A stretch of DNA of 13,326 nucleotides from an uncultured Bacilli bacterium (GTDB taxonomy: Bacteria > Bacillota_I > Bacilli_A > RF39 > UBA660), in the NCBI GenBank assembly GCA_947629425.1, contig CANRDR010000031.1, positions 1-13,326 on the forward strand, written 5' to 3'. This document shows, piece by piece, positions 1-6,238 of the stretch. Every line of letters begins with the position of its first letter. Position 1 is the stretch's first letter. A program made the position numbers and the translations under genes. Under the pieces are notes generated by a model that worked only from the letters and a program-made list of their open reading frames with translations, did no database searches and was not told the DNA's origin.

Positions 1-2
1 AT

Positions 3-1328
3 ATAGCAAAATTCTCATTTTTAGTAAATGGTAAAATAAATGAAGAAGTTAATATTAATTTAGAAAAAACATTAGATGATAACTATACAAAAGTAATACC
101 AGGAAGTAGTGGCATAATTTCATTAAAGTTAGATGCAAGAGAAAGTGAAGTAAATATAAGAAGTGTAATAAAAATAAATAGAGAAAGTATACCAGATAAT
201 TTAAAAATATATAAAGATTCAGAATATAGAGTAGAAATAAATGATATAGTAGAAATAATAAATTATAAAGAAAGTAAAGATGTAAAATTATATTGGAAAT
301 GGATATTTACAGAAGATAATGAGAATGAATGGATGGACAAACAAATAAGTATAAATATAAGTGTAACAGGAGAACAAATAATAAATGAAGAAGATGAAAT
401 ACCATATGAAGAAAGTACATTAGCATATAATATAATAAAGAATGCAATGAAAGCATTACCTGATACAGAAAGTACAATATATTCACCAGAACCAAAAACA
501 GTACCTGCAAAAGAAGCAAGTAATATTGATGAAAGAACACTAAGTATAACAGAAGATGATGATGGTAATTCATACTATTTTAGAGGAAATGTATTAGATA
601 ATTATTTAAACTTTAATGAAATGTGTTGGAGAGTAGTACGTATTGAAGGCGATGGTTCAGTAAAATTAATACTAGAAGATAATAAAAGTTTATGTCAAAA
701 TGCAACAGGAGGAGAAAATGCCTTTATAGGTACAGGAACATATGGATATAAAAAAGAAGATGCATATTATAAATTTGATTATGAAAATTGCACATCAGAT
801 TCAGATACATGTATAAAAAAACAATTAGATAAATGGTTTGAAGAAAAAATAAAAGACGAAACTTTAAAGAATAAATTAAAAAAGGAAAATTGGTATCTTG
901 GCAATATGGATGAATTGTATGAACATCCTGTTTCAAATTCAAACTACACACTTGCTGGCGTAAGAATGTATGGTTTGAGAGGTACTTTTTATTCAAGTTT
1001 ATTAGACACACAAAATGAAATAAAAGATTTTATTGGATTACTGAGTTCGGATGAAATAACTTTATCAGGCATAACAATTAATAAAAATACTGCAGGAACA
1101 TGTTATCTATTTAAACAAGGTACTACATGGTGGACAATGACACCGCTTTATCGAAGTCAAAAATATCAAAATGATTATTCATATAGTGTAGGCAATGATT
1201 ATGGAGGAGGAACTGATAATAATTCTAGCGTAAACAAATATAATAATATAAGACCATCTATAGTATTAAAATCTGGAATAAATTTAACAAGTGGAAACGG
1301 TTCAAAAGATAATCCATACACAGTTTAA
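3..1328 (+). CDS. Secreted/surface protein, TasA/camelysin-like plus DUF6273-like domains (5' partial)
   Basis: The reading frame is open from base 3 to a TAA at 1326-1328, so the true start lies upstream of the window; the ATG at 333 is internal (residue 111 of the visible 441). Visible residues 1-120 resemble the SipW-dependent TasA/CalY beta-sandwich family: an alternating polar/hydrophobic pattern with 'IIPGSSG'-like and 'LKLDA' segments, a Trp-rich 'WKW' near residue 100, and an 'ISVTGEQ' end strand. A low-complexity acidic linker follows. From about residue 191 ('YYFRGN', then 'CWRVVRIEGDGSVKLIL') the protein matches a C-terminal module common in gut Bacillota exoproteins. It contains 'WWTMT' (376-380) and 'IRPSI' (about 416-420), as in DUF6273-like domains. 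The role is inferred to be at the cell surface or in the extracellular matrix. The signal peptide would be off-window. Six cysteines could form disulfides. Domain names are from memory, not a search. Confidence 0.7.
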   Translation: MAKFSFLVNGKINEEVNINLEKTLDDNYTKVIPGSSGIISLKLDARESEVNIRSVIKINRESIPDNLKIYKDSEYRVEINDIVEIINYKESKDVKLYWKWIFTEDNENEWMDKQISINISVTGEQIINEEDEIPYEESTLAYNIIKNAMKALPDTESTIYSPEPKTVPAKEASNIDERTLSITEDDDGNSYYFRGNVLDNYLNFNEMCWRVVRIEGDGSVKLILEDNKSLCQNATGGENAFIGTGTYGYKKEDAYYKFDYENCTSDSDTCIKKQLDKWFEEKIKDETLKNKLKKENWYLGNMDELYEHPVSNSNYTLAGVRMYGLRGTFYSSLLDTQNEIKDFIGLLSSDEITLSGITINKNTAGTCYLFKQGTTWWTMTPLYRSQKYQNDYSYSVGNDYGGGTDNNSSVNKYNNIRPSIVLKSGINLTSGNGSKDNPYTV

Positions 1329-1330
1329 AT

Positions 1331-1371
1331 AAAAAGAATAAGTTTCAAAAAATAAACAACTTATTCTTTTT
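1331..1371. terminator. Bidirectional intrinsic terminator
   Basis: A perfect 14-bp inverted repeat (1331-1344 with 1358-1371) surrounds a 13-nt loop. The arms begin with AAAAA and end with TTTTT, so both strands present a stem followed by a U tract. It sits between two convergent genes, overlapping the stop codon of the reverse-strand gene, and should end transcription of both. Confidence 0.85.
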
Positions 1372-1618
1372 ATAACAACATTTTATATCTATTAACAATA
1401 GCATTTATTTTAATAAAGTTTTCATTAGAAAAATTATTTTTATATTTAACTAAATTAAAACTATTAGGGTTATTTAAAACTTCTTTATATTTAGTTTTAA
1501 TAAAATTATAAATAAAATCTAATTCATTGCTATTTAAATTAATATTATTTTTAATTGCAAAATTATTAATATCACTTTTAGTTATTTTATTAATATAAGA
1601 TTCAACTACATTAAACAT
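1370..1618 (-). CDS. Small DUF2624-like protein (82 aa)
   Basis: This is an 82-residue, mostly helical, Asn/Lys/Ile-rich protein without signal peptide or membrane segment. Its start is supported by GGTGAT at 1622-1627 (reverse strand), three bases before the ATG. The layout is a helix with 'INKITKSDINNFA', then 'NINLNSNELDFIYNFIK', then a C-terminal helix. It recalls the DUF2624/YqfT family of Bacilli (about 85 aa, unknown function), but this is pattern memory and other small helical families could fit. It is divergent from the downstream PBP gene, sharing a 64-bp intergenic region, and ends in the shared terminator. An ATTATA at 1633-1638 gives a reverse-strand TATAAT about 14 bases upstream of the start codon; its -35 is poor. 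Confidence 0.55.
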   Translation of the reverse strand: MFNVVESYINKITKSDINNFAIKNNINLNSNELDFIYNFIKTKYKEVLNNPNSFNLVKYKNNFSNENFIKINAIVNRYKMLL

Positions 1619-1661
1619 ATTATCACCAATACATTATATGTTTTAAATAATAAATAAATTA

Positions 1662-1679
1662 CATACTAATAATGGTGAT
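1662..1679 (+). promoter_or_regulatory. CATACTA -10-like element and shifted Shine-Dalgarno before the PBP gene
   Basis: CATACTA (1662-1668) matches the -10 consensus of the Bacillus sporulation sigma factors G and E. It sits in the decamer ACATACTAAT that recurs in front of ku (6216-6225). No convincing -35 is visible: TGTTTT at 1639-1644 has the right 17-bp spacing but matches poorly. GGTGAT at 1674-1679 is the ribosome binding site, three bases before the ATG. Confidence 0.35.
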
Positions 1680-1682
1680 TAC

Positions 1683-3623
1683 ATGAAAAAAAACATACTT
1701 TATATATTAGTAATAATTACATTTATAATACCAATAATAAGAATGAGCTATTTAATGTTTTATAAAAGTAATTATTATAATAAAATATTAAGTGATAACA
1801 ATAATAAAATAATATATGGTTCTACTGCACCTAGAGGTAGAATACTTGATAGAAATGGTAATATAATAGTAGATAATGTAGGTATAAAAACTATTATATA
1901 TAATAAATTAAGTGGTATAGGAGAATTTGATGAAATTAGTATTGCAGAAAAACTTGCAAGTGTATTAGATATTAATATAGGTAGTACAAACGAACAAAAA
2001 TATTATTATTATTTAAAAAATAAAGATAAAGTTAATAAATTAGTTAAAAGTGAAACAATAAAAAAATATAATGAAAGAAAAATATCTAGTAAAGAATTAT
2101 TAGATATAAAATTAGATTTAATAACAGATGATATGTTAAATAATTTAACTGATATAGAAAAGAAAGCATCTTACATATTTAATATAATGAATAAAGGTTA
2201 TAATTATCAAGATAAAATAATTAAAAAAAATTGTACAGATATAGAATATAGTACAATATTAGAAATGAATTTAAGTGGAATACGTACTGAAATGACTTTT
2301 GAAAGAATAAATAATTATGGTAATGTATTATCTAATGTATTAGGTACTATTGGATTAATACCAAATGAATTAGTTAATGATTATTTAGATAAAGGATATT
2401 CTTTAGATGATACAGTAGGTACTAGCTATTTAGAAAAATATTATGAAGATTATTTAAAAGGAGAAAAAGCACAATATAAAATAAATAATGATAATACTTT
2501 AACTTTAGTTAAAGAAGCGAGTATTGGTAATGATTTAGTATTAAATATAGATATAGAATTACAAAGTAAAATAGAAAATATTTTAGAAAGTGAAATAAAA
2601 AAATCTAAATCTTATAGTTCTGCTAAATATTATAATGGTTCTTATATTATAGTAAGTGATCCATCTACTGGTGGTATATTATCTTTTGTAGGTAAAACAT
2701 ATAATAATGGAGTATTTTATAATAATGAAATAGGTAATATTAATAAAAGTTATACAGTAGGAAGTGCTGTTAAAGCAGCAACTATTTCAGTAGGTTATAA
2801 ATATAATGTAATAGATATTGGAACCCGTGTTAATGATTCTTGTGTTAAATTAAAAAATAAAACAGAAAAATGTAGTTGGAAAAGATTAGGTAGTGTAAAT
2901 GATATAGAAGCTTTAGCATATTCTTCTAACTATTATCAATTTTTAATTGCAATTGGTTTAACTGGACAAAAATATTATAGAAATATGTCTTTAAATAACT
3001 TAGATTATGCATTTAAGGCATATAGAAATATGTTAAAAAGCTATGGATTAGGTACATTAACAGGAATAGATTTAGAAAATGAAACTACAGGTATTATAGG
3101 TAAAACAATATCAGATGATTTATTATTAAATTTAAGTATAGGACAATATGATACATATACTCCAGTAGAATTAAGTCAATATATAAATACAGTTGCAAAT
3201 GGAGGTAATCGTATTAAACTTTCTTTAATGAAAGAAATAGTTTCTCCAGATGGTAAGTCTTTATTAAAAAATGAATCTAATGTATTAGATAGAGTAGATA
3301 TAGATGAAAAATATATTGAAAGAATAAAAGAAGGATTAAAAATGGTTGCAACTAGTGGAACTGGTTCATATTATATAGATAAAAAATATAAAGCAAGTAG
3401 TAAAACAGGAACAAGTGAATCTATTATGGATACTAATGCAGATGGAATATCTGACACATTTACAACTACTAAAACATTTATATCATATATGCCTAATGAT
3501 AATCCATTATATAGTTTAGTAATAGTAAGTCCAAATATATATTATGATGGTGTACAAAACTCACAATATCCAATAAATACATACTTAGCAAGAAATATAT
3601 CTTCGATTTTATTTGATTATTAG
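1683..3623 (+). CDS. Class B penicillin-binding protein (FtsI/PBP2B/SpoVD type D,D-transpeptidase)
   Basis: This 646-residue protein cross-links peptidoglycan by D,D-transpeptidation, acting from the outer face of the membrane. An N-terminal signal-anchor helix spans about residues 4-20. The dimerisation domain starts with 'RGRILDRNG' (51-59) and contains the FtsI/PBP2-type segment 'GTSYLEKYYEDYLKG' (246-260). All three transpeptidase motifs are present: SxxK as SAVK with catalytic Ser361 and Lys364, SxN as SSN (414-416), and KTG (574-576). The usual 'PGS' before the serine is 'VGS'. There is no C-terminal PASTA domain, unlike B. subtilis SpoVD and PBP2B. Septal (FtsI-like) and sporulation-specific (SpoVD-like) roles cannot be separated here. 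The gene stands alone rather than in a division and cell wall cluster, and starts at GGTGAT-TAC-ATG. Its stop codon lies inside the promoter of the rpmG operon. Confidence 0.93.
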   Translation: MKKNILYILVIITFIIPIIRMSYLMFYKSNYYNKILSDNNNKIIYGSTAPRGRILDRNGNIIVDNVGIKTIIYNKLSGIGEFDEISIAEKLASVLDINIGSTNEQKYYYYLKNKDKVNKLVKSETIKKYNERKISSKELLDIKLDLITDDMLNNLTDIEKKASYIFNIMNKGYNYQDKIIKKNCTDIEYSTILEMNLSGIRTEMTFERINNYGNVLSNVLGTIGLIPNELVNDYLDKGYSLDDTVGTSYLEKYYEDYLKGEKAQYKINNDNTLTLVKEASIGNDLVLNIDIELQSKIENILESEIKKSKSYSSAKYYNGSYIIVSDPSTGGILSFVGKTYNNGVFYNNEIGNINKSYTVGSAVKAATISVGYKYNVIDIGTRVNDSCVKLKNKTEKCSWKRLGSVNDIEALAYSSNYYQFLIAIGLTGQKYYRNMSLNNLDYAFKAYRNMLKSYGLGTLTGIDLENETTGIIGKTISDDLLLNLSIGQYDTYTPVELSQYINTVANGGNRIKLSLMKEIVSPDGKSLLKNESNVLDRVDIDEKYIERIKEGLKMVATSGTGSYYIDKKYKASSKTGTSESIMDTNADGISDTFTTTKTFISYMPNDNPLYSLVIVSPNIYYDGVQNSQYPINTYLARNISSILFDY

Positions 3624-3641
3624 CATTATCTTTGTTATAAT
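3613..3641 (+). promoter_or_regulatory. Sigma-A promoter of the rpmG-orf-efp operon
   Basis: TTGATT (3613-3618), a 17-bp spacer and TATAAT (3636-3641), with an extended -10 TG at 3633-3634. The -35 overlaps the last codons of the PBP gene. A strong AGGAGG (3657-3662) lies seven bases before the rpmG ATG. Confidence 0.8.
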
Positions 3642-3669
3642 ACATTTAGTTAAGTGAGGAGGAGAAAAT

Positions 3670-3837
3670 ATGGCTAAAAAGAATGACAATAGAGCTAATA
3701 TAGAATTAAAATGTAGTGAATGTGGTTTTATAATAAGACCAACAGAAAAAAATAAAAAAAATACACCAGATAAAATGGAAATAAAAAAATATTGTCCTAA
3801 ATGCAAAAAAACTCAAATATTTAAGGAGAAAAAATAA
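3670..3837 (+). CDS. rpmG: 50S ribosomal protein L33, zinc-binding (CxxC) form
   Basis: The 55-residue protein begins 'MAKKNDNRANIELKCSECG' and ends in a basic tail. It has the two CxxC pairs of the zinc-ribbon form of L33 (C15-x2-C18 and C42-x2-C45) and the family signature 'KNKKNTPDKMEIKKYCPKC'. It is a component of the large ribosomal subunit near the E site. The start is fixed by AGGAGG at 3657-3662 and a strong promoter just upstream. It is first in a three-gene operon with a 43-aa ORF and efp, so two translation genes are co-transcribed. L33 is more often next to secE and nusG; here neither follows. Confidence 0.95.
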   Translation: MAKKNDNRANIELKCSECGFIIRPTEKNKKNTPDKMEIKKYCPKCKKTQIFKEKK

Positions 3838-3840
3838 TAA

Positions 3841-3972
3841 ATGAAAGAAAAACAGGTGGGTTACTTTGATCCTTTTAAGAAAAAAGAAAAAGATTTTTTA
3901 TTAGATGATAAAATAAAAAAAGAACCAAAAAAGAATTCTAAATATAAAAGTCTTACTTTAAAAAGGAAATAG
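3841..3972 (+). CDS. Small lysine-rich hypothetical protein (43 aa)
   Basis: The ORF begins three bases after the rpmG stop codon and ends 12 bases before the efp start, with AAGGAG (3823-3828) twelve bases upstream of its ATG. The product 'MKEKQVGYFDPFKKKEKDF...' ends in '...YKSLTLKRK'. It is strongly basic, has no cysteine, and lacks a membrane segment, so it is not SecE although it occupies the position where secE often follows rpmG. Tight packing between two translation genes and a plausible ribosome binding site favour a real gene. The basic tail would suit RNA or ribosome binding, but that is inference. I do not recognise a family. Confidence 0.55.
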   Translation: MKEKQVGYFDPFKKKEKDFLLDDKIKKEPKKNSKYKSLTLKRK

Positions 3973-3984
3973 AAAGGAGTTTTT

Positions 3985-4545
3985 ATGAATATTAATATAA
4001 ATGATATTAAAAATGGAATGACTGTTATTATTGATGGTAAACTATGTTTAATAGAAGAATTTCAACATGTAAAACCTGGTAAAGGTTCTGCATTTATGAA
4101 AATGAAATTAAGAAATTTAAGAACAGGTTCATTAGTAGAAGAAACATATAATACTAATATTAAAATTGAAAGAGCTAGAGTAGAAAAATCTAAAATGCAA
4201 TATTTATATAATGATGGTGAAAACTATGTATTTATGAATAATGAAACATATGAACAATTAGAAATACCAAAAGAAAAATTATCTAATGAAATAAAATATT
4301 TAAAGGAAAATATGGAAATAGATTTATCTACATATGAAGGAGAAATTATTGGTATAAATTTACCAGAAAAAGTTGAATATGAAGTAACAGAAACAACTGA
4401 TGCAACTAAAGGTAATACTACTAATAATGCAACTAAAGATGCAACTATTGAAACAGGTTATACTTTAAGAGTTCCATTATTTATTTCACAAGGTGAACAT
4501 ATAATTGTTTCAACAATTGATGGAAAATACGTATCAAGAGCATAA
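3985..4545 (+). CDS. efp: Translation elongation factor P
   Basis: EF-P relieves ribosomes stalled at polyproline stretches by binding between the P and E sites. The 186 residues are full length for the family and align throughout with the Bacillus protein from memory: 'FQHVKPGKGSAFMKMKLRNLRTG' (26-48), 'MQYLYNDGENYVFM', and the C-terminal 'GDYVSRA'-type end, here 'GKYVSRA'. Lys33 at the loop tip of 'KPGKGS' corresponds to the lysine modified in B. subtilis (K32). The three OB-like domains appear intact. Residues 138-155 are unusually rich in Thr, Asn and Ala, in a loop region that varies in the family. The start is set by AAAGGAG at 3973-3979. A terminator overlaps the stop codon. Confidence 0.97.
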   Translation: MNININDIKNGMTVIIDGKLCLIEEFQHVKPGKGSAFMKMKLRNLRTGSLVEETYNTNIKIERARVEKSKMQYLYNDGENYVFMNNETYEQLEIPKEKLSNEIKYLKENMEIDLSTYEGEIIGINLPEKVEYEVTETTDATKGNTTNNATKDATIETGYTLRVPLFISQGEHIIVSTIDGKYVSRA

Positions 4546-4559
4546 TAATGTTCTTTTTT
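4536..4559 (+). terminator. Intrinsic terminator overlapping the efp stop codon
   Basis: AAGAGCAT (4536-4543) pairs with ATGTTCTT (4548-4555), with one G-U pair and a 4-nt loop, running into six T (4554-4559). The stem uses the last efp codons, and the stop codon (4543-4545) lies at the stem-loop junction, leaving almost no 3' UTR. Confidence 0.7.
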
Positions 4560-4568
4560 ATTTGTAAA

Positions 4569-4613
4569 TTCTATTACGCAAAATTAAAAAAAATTTGAAA
4601 ATGCGTAATAGAA
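4569..4613. repeat. Inverted-repeat element, copy 1 of 3
   Basis: A perfect 12-bp inverted repeat, TTCTATTACGCA (4569-4580) and TGCGTAATAGAA (4602-4613), is separated by 21 bases. Bases 4569-4610 match copy 2 (5854-5895) at 39 of 42 positions. The right arm falls inside the spacer of the ATPase promoter. Confidence 0.85.
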
Positions 4614-4623
4614 GTGGTATAAT
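4595..4623 (+). promoter_or_regulatory. Sigma-A promoter of the ATPase gene, overlapped by the inverted repeat
   Basis: TTGAAA (4595-4600), a 17-bp spacer and TATAAT (4618-4623), with extended -10 TG (4615-4616). The right arm of the inverted repeat (4602-4613) fills most of the spacer and the left arm lies just upstream of the -35, an arrangement typical of an operator. Confidence 0.7.
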
Positions 4624-4641
4624 ATTTTAGGAGTTGATAAT

Positions 4642-5838
4642 ATGTATCTTATAGAAAGAGAACAATATATAAAAAAAATGATAAATGTAATTGGAACTCC
4701 AGATATAAAAGTTATTACTGGAGTAAGACGTAGTGGCAAATCTAAATTATTAGAAGCTTTTAAAGATTATATAGTAAATAATATAGAGAATTATAATATA
4801 ATCCATATTAATTTTAATATAAAAAAGTTTGATAATTTAAAAAATTGTGATTATCTTTATAATTATATAAATGAACATTATGAAAATAATAAAAATAATT
4901 TCGTTTTGATTGATGAAGTTCAAATGTGTAAATATTTTGAGAAAACAATTAATTGGATTCATGCAGAAGAAAAATATGATATTTATATTACTGGTTCTAA
5001 TGCTTTTTTATTAAGTAGTGATTTAGCTACATTATTTACTGGTAGAACTTTTCCTATAGAAATATATCCATTTTCATTTAAAGAATTTGTTAAATACTAT
5101 AATTATAAAGATTTAAATGAAGCTTTAGATAAATATGTATTAGAAGGTGGTATGTCTGGCTCTTACTTATATAAAACAAACGAAGAAAAGTATGAGTATT
5201 TAAAGGATGTATATGATACTTTGATTGTTAGAGATATTCAAAAAAAATATAAAATTCGAAATACTTTATTATTAGATATGTTGAACGATTTTCTTATGGA
5301 TAATATTTCTAATTTAATATCTTCAAGAAGTATAGCAAGAGAGTTATCTAAAACTAAAAAAGAAAAATATATTAGTGACAAAACTATAAATAACTATATT
5401 AAATATTTAACAAATGCTTTTGCTTTCTATAAAGTTAGAAGATATGATATTCAAGGAAAAAAATATTTGTCTACTCAAGATAAGTATTACTTAGTTGACC
5501 ATTCATTTAAATATGCTAGAATTGGTACTAAAAATATGAATTATGGTAGAATATATGAAAATATTGTTGCAATTGAATTATTAAGACGTGGATATGAATT
5601 ATATGTTGGAATACTTTATAAAAAAAAGATAGATTTTGTCGCTATAAAAAAAGATGAAAAAATATATATTCAAGTTGCAGATGATATAAGCAATGAAGAA
5701 ACATTCAAAAGAGAAGTGGATTCTTTATTACAAATAAAAGATGCTTATCCTAAAATACTTATTGCAAGAACTAAACATGATAATTATCAATATGAAGGTA
5801 TACAAGTTATTGATATTGCAAATTGGTTATTTAATTAA
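4642..5838 (+). CDS. AAA_14/DUF4143-type ATPase
   Basis: This 398-residue protein has an N-terminal P-loop ATPase domain: Walker A 'GVRRSGKS' (27-34), Walker B 'FVLIDE' (87-92), sensor-like 'TGSN' (117-120) and 'GRTFPIEIYPFSFKEF' (134-149), which is characteristic of the family. A winged-helix-like middle (about 205-265) follows. The C-terminal DUF4143 region resembles a PD-(D/E)xK nuclease fold, with E306 in 'YENIVAIELLRRG', D331 in 'KIDFV' and 'IYIQV' (341-345); the Gln in place of the usual E/D-x-K suggests it may bind rather than cut. These ATPases are patchily distributed, often in many copies, and have no settled function. The gene stands alone, with a strong promoter and ribosome binding site AGGAG (4629-4633), and is flanked by two near-identical inverted-repeat elements, consistent with an acquired cassette or self-regulated unit. 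Confidence 0.9.
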   Translation: MYLIEREQYIKKMINVIGTPDIKVITGVRRSGKSKLLEAFKDYIVNNIENYNIIHINFNIKKFDNLKNCDYLYNYINEHYENNKNNFVLIDEVQMCKYFEKTINWIHAEEKYDIYITGSNAFLLSSDLATLFTGRTFPIEIYPFSFKEFVKYYNYKDLNEALDKYVLEGGMSGSYLYKTNEEKYEYLKDVYDTLIVRDIQKKYKIRNTLLLDMLNDFLMDNISNLISSRSIARELSKTKKEKYISDKTINNYIKYLTNAFAFYKVRRYDIQGKKYLSTQDKYYLVDHSFKYARIGTKNMNYGRIYENIVAIELLRRGYELYVGILYKKKIDFVAIKKDEKIYIQVADDISNEETFKREVDSLLQIKDAYPKILIARTKHDNYQYEGIQVIDIANWLFN

Positions 5839-5853
5839 ATATTATACTTAATT

Positions 5854-5895
5854 TTCTATTACGCAAAATTAGAAAAGATTTAAAAATGCGTAATA
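5854..5895. repeat. Inverted-repeat element, copy 2 of 3
   Basis: TATTACGCA (5857-5865), a 21-nt spacer and TGCGTAATA (5887-5895), 16 bases after the ATPase stop codon. It differs from copy 1 at three positions, all in the spacer. No U tract follows on either strand, so it is a poor intrinsic terminator, and no -10 lies at the position it would occupy by analogy with copy 1. Confidence 0.8.
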
Positions 5896-5924
5896 AATAT
5901 TCAAAAAAATTATTTAACGAAATC

Positions 5925-5953
5925 TTGATTTAGTTAGATATGTATAATATAAT
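5925..5953 (+). promoter_or_regulatory. Sigma-A promoter of the 63-aa ORF
   Basis: TTGATT (5925-5930), a 17-bp spacer and TATAAT (5948-5953). A second TATAAT (5943-5948) overlaps it with a spacer that is too short. Transcription should begin near 5960, giving a leader of only about 16 bases that contains the GAAGGAG ribosome binding site (5961-5967). Confidence 0.7.
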
Positions 5954-5975
5954 TTATATTGAAGGAGATAAATTC

Positions 5976-6167
5976 ATGAATGAAAATAAAGAAATTGAAA
6001 AACAAAAAGATACAGAAAATGTATTTGAAAAATTAGATAGTGCTAGTAAAAGTAAAGCTGCTATAGAATTAGCAAAAAAGTATAAAGAAGAATTAGAAAA
6101 ACATGGCGCTAATTATATGGTAGACGATGCACCAATTGTTGAAGAAACTAGTAAAAGAATTAAATAA
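5976..6167 (+). CDS. Small charged helical hypothetical protein (63 aa)
   Basis: An ATG at 5940 is in frame but lies inside the promoter. The ATG at 5976, eight bases after GAAGGAG (5961-5967), is the likely start and gives 63 residues. The product is highly charged and probably helical, with 'MNENKEIEKQKDTENVFEKLDSASKSKAAIELAKKY...' and an acidic C-terminal stretch 'VDDAPIVEE'. It has no cysteine, signal peptide or membrane segment. It does not match small acid-soluble spore protein motifs, and I do not recognise a family. Its own promoter and terminator make it a monocistronic unit, which supports a real gene despite its size. It precedes ku-ligD but is separated from it by a terminator. 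Confidence 0.7.
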   Translation: MNENKEIEKQKDTENVFEKLDSASKSKAAIELAKKYKEELEKHGANYMVDDAPIVEETSKRIK

Positions 6168-6170
6168 ATT

Positions 6171-6190
6171 AACCTAACTATAGGTTTTTT
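6171..6190 (+). terminator. Intrinsic terminator after the 63-aa ORF
   Basis: AACCTA (6171-6176) pairs with TAGGTT (6181-6186) around a 4-nt loop, followed by a T run to 6190. It separates the small gene from ku-ligD. Confidence 0.7.
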
Positions 6191-6193
6191 TAA

Positions 6194-6223
6194 TGCATTT
6201 ATTTAATATAATAATACATACTA
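6194..6223 (+). promoter_or_regulatory. Sigma-G-like promoter of ku-ligD
   Basis: TGCATT (6194-6199), a 17-bp spacer and CATACTA (6217-6223). CATACTA is the canonical -10 of the forespore sigma factor G of Bacillus, and TGCATT is one base from its TGMATA-type -35. No sigma-A -35/-10 pair at this position is as good. GGTGAT (6230-6235) is the ribosome binding site. Confidence 0.55.
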
Positions 6224-6238
6224 ATTATAGGTGATAGT

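Noticed and set aside
307..1011. Reverse-strand ORFs at 307-573 and 724-1011
   Set aside because: They are antisense to a well-supported coding frame, have skewed Leu/Tyr/Phe/His composition typical of shadow frames, and lack ribosome binding sites.
333..1328. A complete gene starting at the ATG at 333
   Set aside because: The same frame is open to base 3 with matching domain sequence, and no ribosome binding site precedes 333, so this ATG is internal.
3609..3806. Reverse-strand ORF antisense to rpmG
   Set aside because: It overlaps the rpmG promoter and coding region and its hydrophobic composition comes from the complement of Lys-rich codons.
5940..5975. An upstream ATG at 5940 as start of the small gene
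   Set aside because: It lies within the -10 region of the promoter and has no ribosome binding site; 5976 has GAAGGAG at good spacing.
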